Below the pieces are notes generated by a model. The model ran no database searches. It had not been told where the DNA came from and saw only the letters and a list, made by a program, of their open reading frames with translations. A program made the translations under genes and the position numbers. DNA of 64,000 nt, from positions 1 through 64,000 of the forward strand of contig VCJN01002760.1 of the NCBI GenBank assembly GCA_006384855.1, in the 5' to 3' direction. Shown piece by piece: positions 11,341 through 22,675 of the stretch. The DNA is from Tetraselmis striata (lineage: Eukaryota > Chlorophyta > Chlorodendrophyceae > Chlorodendrales > Chlorodendraceae). The first letter of the stretch is position 1; each line of letters starts with the position of its first letter.

Positions 11341-13884
11341 AGAAACCTTCCTGCCAATTTCGGGTCGTTTTTAGAGCGACTACCTTTTCTGCTGGATGGC
11401 GAGCCCATCGCCCAATGGCTTGCCGCCCGCGGCCAGTTCGGTTTTGGCGTTAAGGGTGGCGTGGAACTAGTTCAATTCCTTGTGCGATCTCTCCTAGACT
11501 CGGACCCATCCCTCGTCTTGGTGCAGCTTGACGCCGAAAACGCGTTCAATTCCTTCTACCGCTCCGAAATGTTCCGCACACTGCTCGAGGACCCTGTTTG
11601 GCAGCCTCTATTGCGTTCGGCGATCATGCTTTATGGTCAAGAGTCCAATCTGTACGTTTTCGACGGCTCCCAACCCGGTCCCTCTCTCCGGATTCCAAGC
11701 CGTCGAGGGGCCCGCCAGGGTTGCGTCCTCGGCCTCATCCTGTTCGCCGCCGTCGCTGCCCGAGTGTACGCTCGCATCGGCGCGGCTGCCCCCAGTCACT
11801 CAGTGTTGGCGGCTTTCTCAGACGACGTCAACCTGGTCGGCACTGGTGATGGACTTGCGCTTGCTACGTGGGTGGCCCCGTCCGCTTTTGCCGCCGTTGG
11901 GTTAAGCGTCACCATTCGCAAACGACAGGCGTATTGTCAGCTTGGCTCTTCGTCTCCGTTCGGCGCCCTTCCATTTGGGCATTTGTTGCATGGTGTTGCA
12001 GTCTCCTCGTCCGGAATCAAGGTGCTTGGGGCCCCTGTGGGCTCGGCCACTTTCGCCCGGGAACTGCTGGACAAAACGGTCGAAAGATTTCACCAATTCG
12101 GCTCCCGCCTTGTCGGTTTGGCAGACCACTTCCACTCCCACACTGCTACTCGCCTGCTGCAAGTTTGCGGCCGTCGTTTTGGCCACCATCTCCGCTCCAC
12201 GCCTCGGGGCTTGGGTCGATCCGAGGGGTATGGCGACACTATTACGTCTTTCCTCGAAGATGCAGACGCCGTCGCATTTTCAACGCTTGCCGGCATATGG
12301 GGTGTTAGCCCCGACCTCTTGGATACGCCCTCCATGCGCACGCAGCTGTCCCTCCCGGTCCAATTTGGGGGCCTCGGCATCGGCGATAATGTGGTTATAG
12401 CAGATGCCTCCCACGTCGGCGCTGCCGCCCTCGTGGTTGGCCAAGCTGTGACTTTCCTCCGTGCTCAACACGCCACCCTGAGCGACGCCGGGGCGTTCTT
12501 TTCCGACCCGTCCGGCGAATCCAGCCCTCATAGCCTCTACCTTGTTGGGGCGTCCTCGATCCACCAGGCTATGGCCACCCCAACGTTGGAGCTCGATGCC
12601 GGCGCCAACGCGTCGGCGCCGATGTGGGCTGCCGAGCTTCGCGCCGCTCATACCCGTGTCGTTGAGGAGTGTGGAGACGCGGTACTCGAAGATCTAGCGG
12701 GGCCGTTGGCCTCTGCCCTAAAGCTGCTCCCCTCCAAGCGCTCCCACGTTGCCCGTGCCGGCTGCTCGGCCGCCGGGGCTGAGCCGGCGTCTGCAATGCG
12801 CTCGGCGGCCGACCTCCGAGCTATCCCGCATTACTCGGACTTCCCCTTGCACTCCATGCGGAAAGTACAGGAAACCCTGAGCCACCGCATTCACACGGTC
12901 CGTTTCGCAAAGCTCGTTGCGCGTATGCCTACAAGTGGCCCTGACAGCAACCGCTTCCGAGGCCGCCTCTTACGCGTTGCGACAGCGTTCCTGGTGACTG
13001 ATCCTCCAAGCGAGGGTCGCCTTGGTAAAGTCCGTGAGCGTTCCCCTGAGTACTACGATTCCATGTTCCGTGTTGCCGCTTGCCGCCCATTTGGCCTTCC
13101 GGCGGCTCCTGTCCTCTCCCTTGGCGAGCCATGCCCTTGTGCTTCTTGCTCCTTCTCGGTACAAGGTATGCTGGCCCGTTTTGAGGATGCTGGCGTGGAG
13201 TTCACTCCTTCAACTTGGGCGGTCGCATACGCTGATCACGTGGCACGTTGCTCTGGGGGCGTCTCCAATCACGCCGCACACGAGTGGGCCGCACATGGCC
13301 TTTCCGACATTTGCCACGACGTGAAGTCCGCGCTGGGCGTGGGTGTCCAGATCCTCACGGACCCGTCGGTGCTTGTTTCTCTCCCGAAGGGCAGCGACGG
13401 CCGGCCGGCCGATGTTGGGCTTTTCGGGTATGGCGGTATCCGCGGAAACACGGTTGCTATCGATACCACCATTGCCCCCATCCTCGGCGTGTCAAGCTCG
13501 GATCCAACGACTGCTTTGAGGGCCGCAGAGCGCCACAAAATCCAGAAGTATGACGAGGGTGTCCGAAACGCCGCCGGCATGCTTCGCTTTGTTCCATTCG
13601 CCGTTTCCGAGTTCGGCTCGCTGGCCCCGCATGCCGAGGCTTTCTTGGTGGAGCTCGCGAAAGCTAGCCACACACACACTGGCCAAAAAATCGGCCAGCT
13701 CTTGTCTGCGTGGCGCCGCCGTTTCTCCTTGCTCATCAACATGGCACATGCAGACAACGTTCTTGGCGGGGTCGCGTCCGCGCGTGCGGCACGTGATGGT
13801 ACTCCTGCGCCTGCGTCGCGTCGCTCGTCGGCATGTGTTGCTATGACCCGGGTCATTGGCTGCAAGCGTCCTCGCCGCGGCTGA
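11341..13884 (+). CDS. LINE reverse transcriptase with C-terminal restriction-like nuclease (5'-truncated)
   Basis: This long open frame carries a non-LTR reverse transcriptase. Motif A is VLVQLDAENAFNSFY, the RT4 motif GARQGCVLGLILFAAV and motif C FSDDVNLVG, followed by the LINE-typical ILGxP-like GIKVLGAPVGS. Downstream is a Cys/His cluster (CPCASC with a later HVARC) and then a restriction-like endonuclease signature (RPADVGLFGY, AIDTTIAPIL, HKIQKYDEG). This architecture is that of the early-branching RLE non-LTR groups (R2/R4/CRE/NeSL/HERO). The N-terminal region and fingers are missing: homology starts near 11350, just after a C run (11279-11297), and the upstream Met-containing stretch is not part of the protein. 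The rest is open for about 850 codons, so the copy is fairly young. The exact clade cannot be decided by eye. Confidence 0.82.
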   Translation, partial: RNLPANFGSFLERLPFLLDGEPIAQWLAARGQFGFGVKGGVELVQFLVRSLLDSDPSLVLVQLDAENAFNSFYRSEMFRTLLEDPVWQPLLRSAIMLYGQESNLYVFDGSQPGPSLRIPSRRGARQGCVLGLILFAAVAARVYARIGAAAPSHSVLAAFSDDVNLVGTGDGLALATWVAPSAFAAVGLSVTIRKRQAYCQLGSSSPFGALPFGHLLHGVAVSSSGIKVLGAPVGSATFARELLDKTVERFHQFGSRLVGLADHFHSHTATRLLQVCGRRFGHHLRSTPRGLGRSEGYGDTITSFLEDADAVAFSTLAGIWGVSPDLLDTPSMRTQLSLPVQFGGLGIGDNVVIADASHVGAAALVVGQAVTFLRAQHATLSDAGAFFSDPSGESSPHSLYLVGASSIHQAMATPTLELDAGANASAPMWAAELRAAHTRVVEECGDAVLEDLAGPLASALKLLPSKRSHVARAGCSAAGAEPASAMRSAADLRAIPHYSDFPLHSMRKVQETLSHRIHTVRFAKLVARMPTSGPDSNRFRGRLLRVATAFLVTDPPSEGRLGKVRERSPEYYDSMFRVAACRPFGLPAAPVLSLGEPCPCASCSFSVQGMLARFEDAGVEFTPSTWAVAYADHVARCSGGVSNHAAHEWAAHGLSDICHDVKSALGVGVQILTDPSVLVSLPKGSDGRPADVGLFGYGGIRGNTVAIDTTIAPILGVSSSDPTTALRAAERHKIQKYDEGVRNAAGMLRFVPFAVSEFGSLAPHAEAFLVELAKASHTHTGQKIGQLLSAWRRRFSLLINMAHADNVLGGVASARAARDGTPAPASRRSSACVAMTRVIGCKRPRRG

Positions 13885-13923
13885 TAGCTTACCCCGGGGC
13901 GGGGGTCCCTTTGGTCCCTGGCA

Positions 13924-14085
13924 GCTAAGTGATTTCGTGGTTCCCTTGGCTCCTTCTTGGTTCTTGGCTCCATGTCCTCCTGCTCGACCTTGGTTTCATG
14001 CTCATGTCTCTCTTTTGCTGGCAACCTTTCACAGTTGACGTTAGTTCTGTTTGTAGTGCGCTTTTGTGAAAGCCCTTGTGTAATT
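13924..14085 (+). repeat. LINE 3' untranslated end (copy B)
   Basis: This directly follows the LINE stop codon at 13884 and is shared, at about 90% by eye, with 3172-3331 (inverted) and 57958-58105 (direct). It contains TTTTGCTGGCAACCTTTCA and ends around TGTGAAAGCCCTTGTGTAA. Its position after the ORF is why the two other copies are called LINE 3' ends. Confidence 0.72.
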
Positions 14086-14457
14086 AAAAAACCTTTTCTG
14101 CTGGTAGTGCGTAATCCGCAAGCAAGATTACATGGTCTGGACGCTCTCCCTGTAACCAGAAACATATAATTACATGGTCGCTATACCGCGCGCGTTCAAC
14201 GACGCATCAGCGCAGCAGACGATAGTCGCTAACGACCGGCGCGGCATGATATCGATAACGTAATGCCAAATTTATTTCTACCTGGTATGTGCGTGAAATC
14301 ACGCTATGGCTGGGTTTATTCGTTGTATACACTGGATTTCCGCGTCAGGTGCTCGCTATGACTCGAGTGGCGGCGACGGTATTGGATCGCGTGCTGATGC
14401 CGGGCGGGTCGAGCGACGGACGTCGAACGGGCGGTCACAGACGGTCGACCGGTGACC

Positions 14458-14472
14458 GCTGATATATATCCG
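14458..14472 (+). promoter_or_regulatory. Possible TATA region of the GST gene
   Basis: GCTGATATATATCC lies about 130-240 bp upstream of the candidate start codons and is followed by a CGGGTACCCGTATATA palindrome. It is the only TATA-like stretch between the retroelement nest and the GST gene. No direct evidence of use. Confidence 0.3.
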
Positions 14473-14695
14473 GGTACCCGTATATACATCCAGCGCATCA
14501 TCAACAACCCTCACCTGACCAACCGGCCCATCATCTTCGTCGTCGACATCACCAACCTCCTCTCATTATCAGTGCGGCGCACAGCGTTGCGAATCATAAT
14601 TGTCTACCCCAACCGACTTTCTACTTCGTCTCACGGCTACGCCCGCCTCCGTTCTTTGCGTCGTCATACCAAGTTCAGTCGAGAAGTCCATCAAT

Positions 14696-15858
14696 ATGCG
14701 TGGCGCGGTGCTCGGTTTCGTGGCGGGCAGCGCAGTGGCGGTGGCTGCGCGCGCGGTGCTTCGCGCTGTCCGTGGCGGCCTCGGCGGCACGTACACCCTC
14801 AAGTACTTCGGTCTGCCCGCGCTGGGGGAGCCCGCCCGAATGGTGCTGGAGCTTAGCGGCGTCAAGTGGGTGGACGAGCTGGTGACCTTCGCGGACTGGC
14901 CCGCGATGAAGCCCACCACCAAGTGGGGCCAGCTCCCCGTGCTGATCACCCCCAGCGGGAAGGAGATGACTCAGGCCAAGTCTATCCTGCGGTACCTGGG
15001 GAGGAAGGTGTACGTCAACGGTGCGCCGCCTCTTCTCCCGGCGTCCCCTAGGCACTGTCACCGCACATGAGATGATAATCAAATACACACACTACTGATT
15101 GCTTTTCGTATGTACTCGTCTACATCAATTTCCCGTGACTTTGACAAAGATGACTTGTATCAAAATGCTTGGATGCGTCTGATTACGCCCCTTCCTTATC
15201 GCTTTCATGCCCCCCCCCCCCCCCCCCTGTTCCTACCACACCCACTGCCTCGCTGGCTGGTTGACGGCTCTCACCTGGGTGGTGCCCCGCAGGCAAGCCG
15301 CTGTATCCCGCATGCCCTGAGAAGGCGTTCGACGTAGACGAGATGATCGATGCGTTGGAGGATGCGCGCGCGACGATGCTGCCGACATTTGCGATCGAAG
15401 ACCAGGCGGAGAAAGAAGCAGCGCGCGCGGCACTGCTGGCCCCAGACGGCAAGATGACTGCTGTCCTTCTGAAGGTGAGTGTGGGTGTATCTGCCTGTAT
15501 GAGTTTGTGTGTGTCCGCGATTGCCATGACGATGATCGGAGCCGCCTGTTAACCGCCATTGCGCGATAAACCAGCAAACCAGCATCGCTGACGAATTCTC
15601 GCTACTGTTCCGCAGCTGGAGGAGCGCTGCGGATCGCCCTATATACTGGGCGACCAGCTGACAGTCGCGGACCTGTGGTGCTACATGTTTGTGAACGTGT
15701 TGCGCTGCGGCTTCCTAGAGGGTTTCCCCAAGGACTACCTCACCGCGTATCCGGGCCTCTCTGCGGTGGCGGCCAACTGCGCCTCCATGCCCAGGATTGC
15801 GGCGTACATTGAGAAGAAGGCAGCGGGCAACCCCATGTACGCCTGCTACAAGGCTTAA
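14696..15858 (+). CDS. Glutathione S-transferase-like protein with N-terminal membrane anchor
   Basis: Exons are 14696-15020, 15293-15474 and 15616-15858 (stop TAA 15856-15858), and the codon phases join correctly (YVN-GKPLYP across intron 1, LLK-LEERCG across intron 2). After a short hydrophobic N-terminus (GAVLGFVAGSAVAVAARA) comes the thioredoxin-like GST domain. It has the start TLKYFGLPALGEPARM, the cis-Pro loop GQLPVLI and the GSH-binding MTQAKSILRYLGRK. The C-terminal helical domain has LGDQLTVADLWCY. The pattern is closest to sigma/alpha-type GSTs, with Tyr in TLKYFG as the usual catalytic residue. An in-frame upstream Met at 14600 would add 32 residues. Intron 1 contains a C run (15211-15227). 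Likely role: glutathione conjugation or peroxide reduction at a membrane. Confidence 0.88.
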
Positions 15859-15949
15859 GATGGCGCCGCCTAACGTAATCCCCCGGTAGCTGTGCAAGCT
15901 GGATCGGTGTAATTCATGAGCTATGGGATGAAGCAGCACCCGCCTGCCA

Positions 15950-16370
15950 TATCTGTGATATGTATATAGACATATATATAATGTATATAGACAAATCTAC
16001 ATCTAGATCTACATAGCATAGACATATATACATCTACATCTACATCTGTGTATATATATTATACATCTACATCTACATGCACGTACATACACATGTATGT
16101 ACATATATGTATATGACATATACATGACATACACATCTATATATTGGTTTACAAATATATATGTAAATATATGCACTTGTCTATATGTATATGTTCTATA
16201 TACATATATGTCTTTTCCATATATATGTCTTTTCTATACATCTGTTCTAAAGATAGAATATATATGGAACACAACATATATATATATATACATTATTTTT
16301 CTGACAACATGTGTATGTGCTGAACATAATATCTATCTGTTTTGATATATAGCACAGGTATACATCGCCT
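15950..16370. repeat. AT-rich microsatellite region (TATATG / ACATCTACATC)
   Basis: Interleaved TATATA, ATGTATATAGAC and CATCTACATCTACATCTA repeats run for about 400 bp downstream of the GST stop. No coding potential. Confidence 0.75.
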
Positions 16371-18559
16371 TAAAATGTTCTTACGTATATGAAGCCGGTA
16401 TTCACATTAATTGAGTATTCCCCCACGGATGATGGGCCCGTGATTCTCTGGATGGCACCACGACATGCAGCGAAGGATGAGAATCCCGCACTTGAATTGC
16501 CTGGTACTGAGCATGGCTGGGATAGGGGTATACCTGTGCAGGTTGGGCCATAGCGCCGGGATAGGAGAATAATATTTGAAATGTTGAGAATTATAAGGGC
16601 GTGCTGAGCTTGAGAACGTCCTCAAGGGACCTAGCAAGGCTCCTGCCCCCTGAAGCAGTAAGCAGGGACCCCTGATAGACGGCTCACGCGCGCGCCTACT
16701 GCAGAAAACTGTCATTGCTTTGGATCCGCAATCTTCATGGCCAAGCGTGGGCGGTAGAAGCAGCGCTTGACATGCAGTGCACACTGAGTGGCAGCGGATG
16801 GATTATTTTGTTGACATCTGCAAATATATAACACTCACAACCTGCCAGCTCTTGCTTCCAGGATGGGCTCTTAGCACTGGGCAGAGCTCACATGTCCGGC
16901 AAGGATTTTGAATGGCCATAGGTGAGCATGCTGTGCAGGTCAGTAGCAAAACCCGCAGTGGTAGGCTGGGACCGCTCAGAGCCTGACTTGGACTTCACAG
17001 CACTGGTAAATGGAATTATTGTATTCCGCATCATCCCGTGCTGTTATCAGGCTGAGCACTATGACATGGTTCGCGCGGCGATTGAACCTTCTCGATTCAG
17101 CACCATGCTAGGCAATGTCATGCGGCTGCGCCTGGAATTGAAAATGGGTGCTGTATTCATGAGCATATAATCGCTATATTGTTGTAAAGTCTGTACTTAT
17201 GTGCATTTACTGTGCAGAAAATAAATACAGCAAATCTTGAGAATTTTCTAGGATGATTACAAGTTCAAGGCCGAAAACAGTGTGGCCATACTATTGCTGG
17301 CTGTCATCGACAAACGGTGATGGGGTGCATGGCACATTCCCCATAGAGCAATGAGACGTGGCGTGAGATAGACTGAGAAGGAGAGGTAGGATGTTCTACT
17401 CTCCAGGCCGCAGGCTGCATTGGGCGGTTCACACTGCTGAGGATAAGTTAACGGTCGACCAGTCACCCGGTCCGAAATCACTTCATATAGATTGTATATG
17501 TAGTGCTAGCATTACGGATGGGTCTCTTGAGTCACTCCATGAACGAAAGTACATAACATCCACTCTATATATCCAGATGTTATAAATTAAGACCCATATT
17601 TATCTCACCTGATTATGGTGCAAATTCCTCTGCTGTTATTTGTGATACGTCTTTATTTATTGCAATTCTGAATGCGGGCGCAAATTCCTCTGATGTCTTA
17701 CGTGACTCTCCATCAATGTCAGGTAGACACAACAGACAGGCAAGAGACAAACAGTGCAAGCATGTAGACCCTGTTATGTAGAGGAACAAATATATAGCAG
17801 GGGAAGATTGAATATACTCGGTTAGCCTCTCGCTGCTCTGCTCCTATTGATGTCCTGCAGTGTGAGCTACTGCAGTGGGTATAATACTGATGCCTTGAGC
17901 AGACACACGCGGGTAATGCTCGTACACATCATCACAGACCCCCATCCCACCACCGGTACACATATCATCGCTCTGATTGTATTAGATGAAAAGGATGCCG
18001 GACAGAATTGCGCAGCCATGCAACTCGTGAAAACGTGTGCGACCCTGGTGCGACTTGAATGCGCTAGGCACTTTGTTCCGTGTGTGCATGACAGGCGACG
18101 ACTCCGCGCTCGCTGTCGTGCACTGAATTGAAGACATAGCTGCCCGCGCGGCAAGCGCGTATCACATGCCACTGACGGGATACGAGTATCATCATTATAT
18201 ACTAATTATGCATGCCATCGAATCAAATCAGACGTGACGAGCACCACGATATTAGCGCGAAAAGACAGCTCATACAGGGCTAATGGGCGTCCGCATAAAA
18301 TCCAATGATCATATGGTGTGTGATCGTTGTGGAAGTGCCCCAATCATGTTCGCGCCTTGTCCGAGATATTGATGCAATATACTAAAACCATCTCTCGCAT
18401 TTCCAGTCAAAGCAATCAAAACCATCGATGGTTCAGGTGCCGCATTGGATTAACGTACCGAAACATACTGGCATGGACAGACTTGCATACGTGGAAAGCA
18501 AAATTTATGCCAGCAAGGCTGCCAGGCTGGGGTGTGCAACGTAAATCACGGTGAGATCT
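16371..18559. other. Intergenic region, nothing identified
   Basis: I see only short frames without protein-like composition or splice continuity. A small direct repeat (GCAAATTCCTCTG at about 17621 and 17680) is present. One 82-codon frame at 16922-17170 has no recognisable feature. A ncRNA or UTRs cannot be excluded. Confidence 0.5.
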
Positions 18560-19135
18560 GATATGAACAGGGTGCGAAGGGGGGTCACGCACAGCGTCGC
18601 GCTTGCCACGACGCAGCGTGCCGAGCAGACAGCGGGCAGCGACACCCTCTGCCGCTCCTGCCAGGTACTCATCTGCTTTAAAACAGTCGGCATCCTCCGT
18701 GGACGCGGCCCCAGCTGACACAGCCCCACACCGCTGCGCTGCCTGCACACCCGACCAACTCTGTGACCAGCCCTGGCGCTCGACACCTCTGCCCGCCTGC
18801 CCAGTAACTGGTCTGCCCCAGCTTTTGGAATATCACCTGCAGCGCCTCACCCATAGGCAGCTTGCAACTTCCAGCTGGCTCTCGCTCGACAGCACCCCGC
18901 TCTCCTTCGCCCTCAGAGAACTAGCTATGGCTTCGACCGCGAGTGTCAGCGGGGCGTCTGCTATTTGGTCGCGACCCAGCGCTCCCAGGGTGGGGGTAAG
19001 TGGGCGCCTTTCGACCGCGCCCGTTCGGCTCCTTCTCGACCCTGCACGGTCGCATACCAGTCGGGTGGAGGGGCACACCAGGCGTGGCGGGGTGTGCCAG
19101 GCCAGCAGGGACAGGTGCGGCTGCGCTGTGCGCAA
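18560..19135 (-). other. Possible minus-strand exons, unresolved
   Basis: On the minus strand two stretches have protein-like composition: ADAPLTLAVEAIASSLRAKE at about 18960-18850 and TEDADCFKADEYLAGAAEGV at about 18715-18640. I could not join them into a model or recognise a family. They compete with a plus-strand alternative, since the candidate first exon of the SRPBCC gene (18927-18995) overlaps. At most one of the two readings is likely right. Confidence 0.25.
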
Positions 19136-19822
19136 CTTATATCGACTGCTCTCCCGTTTTCTCAGTCAGCGCTCTGTGAAGGTTGCGGGCTCTCGATACT
19201 AGCCACTCTGAGTCTCTGATGTGACCAGCTCCGTGCTCGCCCTGACTCGTGTTGTGTACCCCTTCCCGAGCAGCGCTGTGTCGCTCGCGGGGGAGGCCAT
19301 GCTGGGGATGCCGAACGTCATTCTCGACAGTGCGCCGGTGTGCTCCCGGCCGTCTTTTCCGCCGCTCCTCCCCTCTTCGTGCAACCCCCCCCCCCCCCCC
19401 CCCCCAAGGACCCGGTAACGCCGGTATATGTTCACAAAAACCACACATACTGACAGTAGTCTTTCGTTATGTTGTTGACGAATTCCTGAAGTCTGTAGTA
19501 TTAGAGACAAATTTAGTATTGAAGCTCAAATCCGCCTGATTGGGACAGGCGCCCCCGGGGGGGGGGGGAGCGCAGGGGGTGGGTCGCTTCATGCACATAC
19601 ATTTATACACAAGTCTCCGACAGGTTGAATTCTGATGACATTAATGGTTATTTGACTTCATCCATCGTGACATCAGCTTCGCATTCAGGACAATTTGCGT
19701 CCGAATAGGGATCTTCAGTGGGTCCATTGTAAACTGAGAAAGCCCATGCAACGATGGCATATACCTCATTTGCCTTTGTAGCAGCGACTGCCCACATCTG
19801 ACTCTGCTGATCTGCCACACAG

Positions 19823-20729
19823 AACGGGGGGTACACTGTCACTGGGGCGTTAGAGGTCGCGGCGCGGCCAGAGGACGTCTACGCGGTACTAGTCGACTAT
19901 GAGGGGGCACATGACATCTTCTCCAACATCGAGAGCACCAAGGTGGTGGATGTGGAGGGGAAGGTGCAGCTGATGCAGGTGTTGACCAGCGCTTTCCCCT
20001 CCCCATTTTTGTATGTGCATCGCACGCATTGATACTGGCAACCCCAGCCAGGAAATGTATGTGTGATCATGTCGTACCAGCTTGCAGCCTTCGTGATCCT
20101 GTTCACAGTGCACTCGCCTTTGGGCGGATGCGAGTGTGCGTCACTGCTGTTTGCTGACAGTTCTGTGCTCTGGTCCTGCTCCCGCAGAAATGCCGGTGGA
20201 AGTTCCTCATGTTCTCTGGCACCTTTGATGCGGTGCTGTCAGTGCGCGAGGTACCGGAACAGAGGGTGCTGCTCTTTGAGCTGGTTCAATCAAGCTTCAT
20301 GCAAGGCTTTCAGGGCCGGTGGAAGGTGCTGGCCTGCGCGCTCACGCAGCAGTCACTGCCTCACAGGACACCAACTCCCCCCTATCCCAGGAGCTGCTTC
20401 TCAGCCCCCCTTCATGTGACCCGCCGCGCAGGTCGTGGACAACGGGCAGGGCGGCTCCGTGGTGAAGCACAGCCTCACAGTGAACCCCACCCTGTCGCCA
20501 CCCAGCGTCATGGGTGAGCCCCCGCCGCGCCGCCACCCTCGCTCTGCAGCCTGCCACTTGACATGCTGCCATTTTGTCCCATTCCGAGAATTCCCTACCT
20601 ATTGCCCCGTCTGCAGGCGGCTACACACGCAAGATTTTCGTGGAGCAAGAGCACCAGGTGCTGGACGACCTGATCGCAGAGCTCATTCGCCGCGAGCAGG
20701 TGCTTGTGGTGGAGAATGCGTCTGCGTAG
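19823..20729 (+). CDS. SRPBCC/START-like (COQ10-type polyketide-cyclase fold) protein
   Basis: Four exons join in frame: 19823-19978, 20188-20325, 20432-20513 and 20617-20729 (stop TAG). The protein starts the SRPBCC fold with YTVTGALEVAARPEDVYAVL and VDYEGAHDIFSNIESTKVV, continues with KFLMFSGTFDAVLSV and SSFMQGFQGRWKVVDNGQGG, and ends in a C-terminal helix (LDDLIAELIRREQ). Plants and algae have plastid members of this 'polyketide cyclase/dehydrase and lipid transport' family, whose ligand is usually unknown. The 5' exon is not certain. A candidate at 18927-18995 (MASTASVSGASAIWSRPSAP, transit-peptide-like) has a strong GTAAGT donor, but its link to 19823 is unproven. A C run at 19386-19406 would lie in that intron. 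The gene converges on the YidD gene. Confidence 0.72.
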
Positions 20730-20981
20730 GCCCGGCATGGCCATGTATGAGTGCAAAGCACCGAGTTGAGGACGGAGGCCCCTGGATTTTCCGCAGAGTT
20801 CCCAGGGCTGCTCCTCGTTTTCCGGGATTTGAACAACTAAATCCTTTGGCAGCACCCGCACATGCTGCCCGCAGCTGCAGCTAGAACAGATTGAGGCAGC
20901 CGGTGAAATTTTATAATCCTGCCGCACCTGTAACCTCTCTATCACCCATTTCAACAGTTGAGCCAGTGCTGGGCTCGGGAT

Positions 20982-22675
20982 CTAGTCGCTCCTGCTGCTC
21001 TCCTCCAGCCACTCCAGCCCAGGGGGCGGCCACTTGGGGGGGTCATATCCCCGGCTGCCTGCGGCGACACAAATTCCACGGCAGAGGGACAGCGGGCATT
21101 GCCGAAGGGGCTCAGCTACTCGCATGAGGCGGCACTCCCCATCACAAGGTCTGCATTACATGGGCTGTCACTGGCTGCCCTGAGCTGAACACTCCATAGC
21201 ACGACACTCCATAGCAAGAGGGCTGGCGCGGTAACAAGAGAAACACAACTGATCAAAACCCACCCCATCTGTCAGAGGTTGAATATTGGGGAAACTATTG
21301 CACATGTTCCTGTAGGTTGCATGCAACCCCAGTTCAAGGCATGGGGTGCCGGGATCCTGTAAGTGCGCCATACGTACACGCAGTAAAGTGGCAGTCCAAA
21401 TGGGTGAGGCGAACCAGACTAATCTGAGGACTCCCACCATGCTGACCTGCTTCCCATTTGACCCACCAAACAATCCCCTCCACATGCAAATCCCAAATGC
21501 GTCTCCAGCGACCGACCTAGCGCACCTTCCCCTAGCCCCCGCCCAGACCCCGTACCCTTTGTCCATCCCGCACGCCCCCTCTACCCTCTATATTGCAAAA
21601 CAAAGCGCCGTACCGAATGGACTGCAGCGCAGCAGTCGCCACGCCGTTAGCACAAACCCCTTGTTGACACCTGCCGAAGCAGGACGTGGCTGTTGGTGAG
21701 CTGCTGGCGGACTGGCCTGCACTGCTGGTGACCAGGATAGAAAATGAGGGGCAGTTTAATCGGACACGTGAGAGGGGAGGTCACCGTAGGTCTTGAAGCT
21801 TTGCATGGCGTACTCGGAGCAGGTGGGGAAGTAGCGGCAGGAAGGCGGCAGCAGCGGTGAGATCTCTGCTTTGTAGAAGCGCAGCGCAGCGAGTGCCGCC
21901 CTGTGGGCCAAGCGTCGGCAGCAGTCGCCCGTGAGTAGTTGCTACACACGTGGTCCCCAGCAGCCAACAGCAAGTGGCTGCAGCTGCCCGCCAGGTACGT
22001 GGGCCTCCCCCATAACCTCTGTGGTGTGTCGCCATGGGCAGAGAGCCGGAGTAAGGTTATGCAGCATCAGGGGCGGGAGCCCACCTCACACCCAGAGAAT
22101 TCTCATCCTCATCTTCTGCCTCTTGCGGCGGCGCCCGCTCGCCCCCTTCCTCAGGCTCTGCACCGCCTGCCTCTGCACCTGCGCGCTCGCCCTCTGCATT
22201 GGCTGCTAGCAGGCACTCCCCACCACGCGCAAGCCGCCTGCCATGCCCGCCAGCAACCAAGTCTGAGCCGTGAGGGCAGGAGACAGACCGCCAGGTCAGC
22301 GCCAAGTTGACTTCTGTGTAGTACTTATAGTAAGAACGTATACGCTCCGTTCCAAAAACCCGCGATGCTTTTATGTTTTTGGAATTCCGTCCTTCGGCAA
22401 AGGGCGAATATGTGGCGCGGCTGCGCTTGCAGCAGCGGCAGCTCGAGGCAGCCTGAGGGCGGATGCAGCGGCTACCGGTATGTGCAGAGCGTGTATCTAG
22501 ATGGGAACGCCCGACACGTTGGCGTGATTACCTGACGGCAGCGGTACGAGTAGCAGCTGGGAGCGCCGCGGGTCGCGACTCGGTCCTGCTGCCGACAGCA
22601 GGCAGCGGCCGCAAGCCCGAGCGGGCGCGCGCAGAATCGCGTCTCGCCTTGCGGCCGGAGTCGCCCGTAGTACAT
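20982..22675 (-). CDS. yidD-like: YidD-like membrane protein insertion efficiency factor, plastid-type
   Basis: Minus-strand exons 21941-21785, 21670-21614 and 21058-20982 (stop) join in phase. They give the YidD core: ALRFYKAEISPLLPPSCRYF, PTCSEYAMQSFKTYG, VNKGFVLTAWRLLRCSPFGS, RGYDPPKWPPP. All family hallmarks are there: the CRF/YxPTCSxY signature, the RCxPF box and the GYDPP end. Upstream exons are less sure. An acidic one lies at about 22215-22090 (GAEAGGAEPEEGGERAPPQE), and a first exon at 22675-22532 (MYYGRLRPQGETRF..., Arg/Ala-rich, donor CAG/GTAATC) resembles a transit peptide. In bacteria YidD assists YidC; Alb3 is the plastid YidC homologue, so a role near thylakoid membrane insertion is inferred. 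The acidic insert is unusual for the family. Confidence 0.85.
21268..21375. repeat. Diverged MITE copy (related to 23-195)
   Basis: Similarity to the 23-195 element is seen in TGTCAGAGGT, TATAGGTTGCATG (here TGTAGGTTGCATG), TTCAAGGCATG and CTGTAAGTGCGCC. It lies inside an intron of the YidD gene. The inverted ends are not clear. Confidence 0.45.

Noticed and set aside
13269-14165. Minus-strand frame of 298 codons over the LINE 3' part
   Set aside because: Antisense of the LINE nuclease region; the plus strand has clear RT and nuclease motifs.
16097-16345. Tyr/Ile-rich open frame in the TATATG region
   Set aside because: It is a translation of a microsatellite; composition follows the repeat and no start context or homology is visible.
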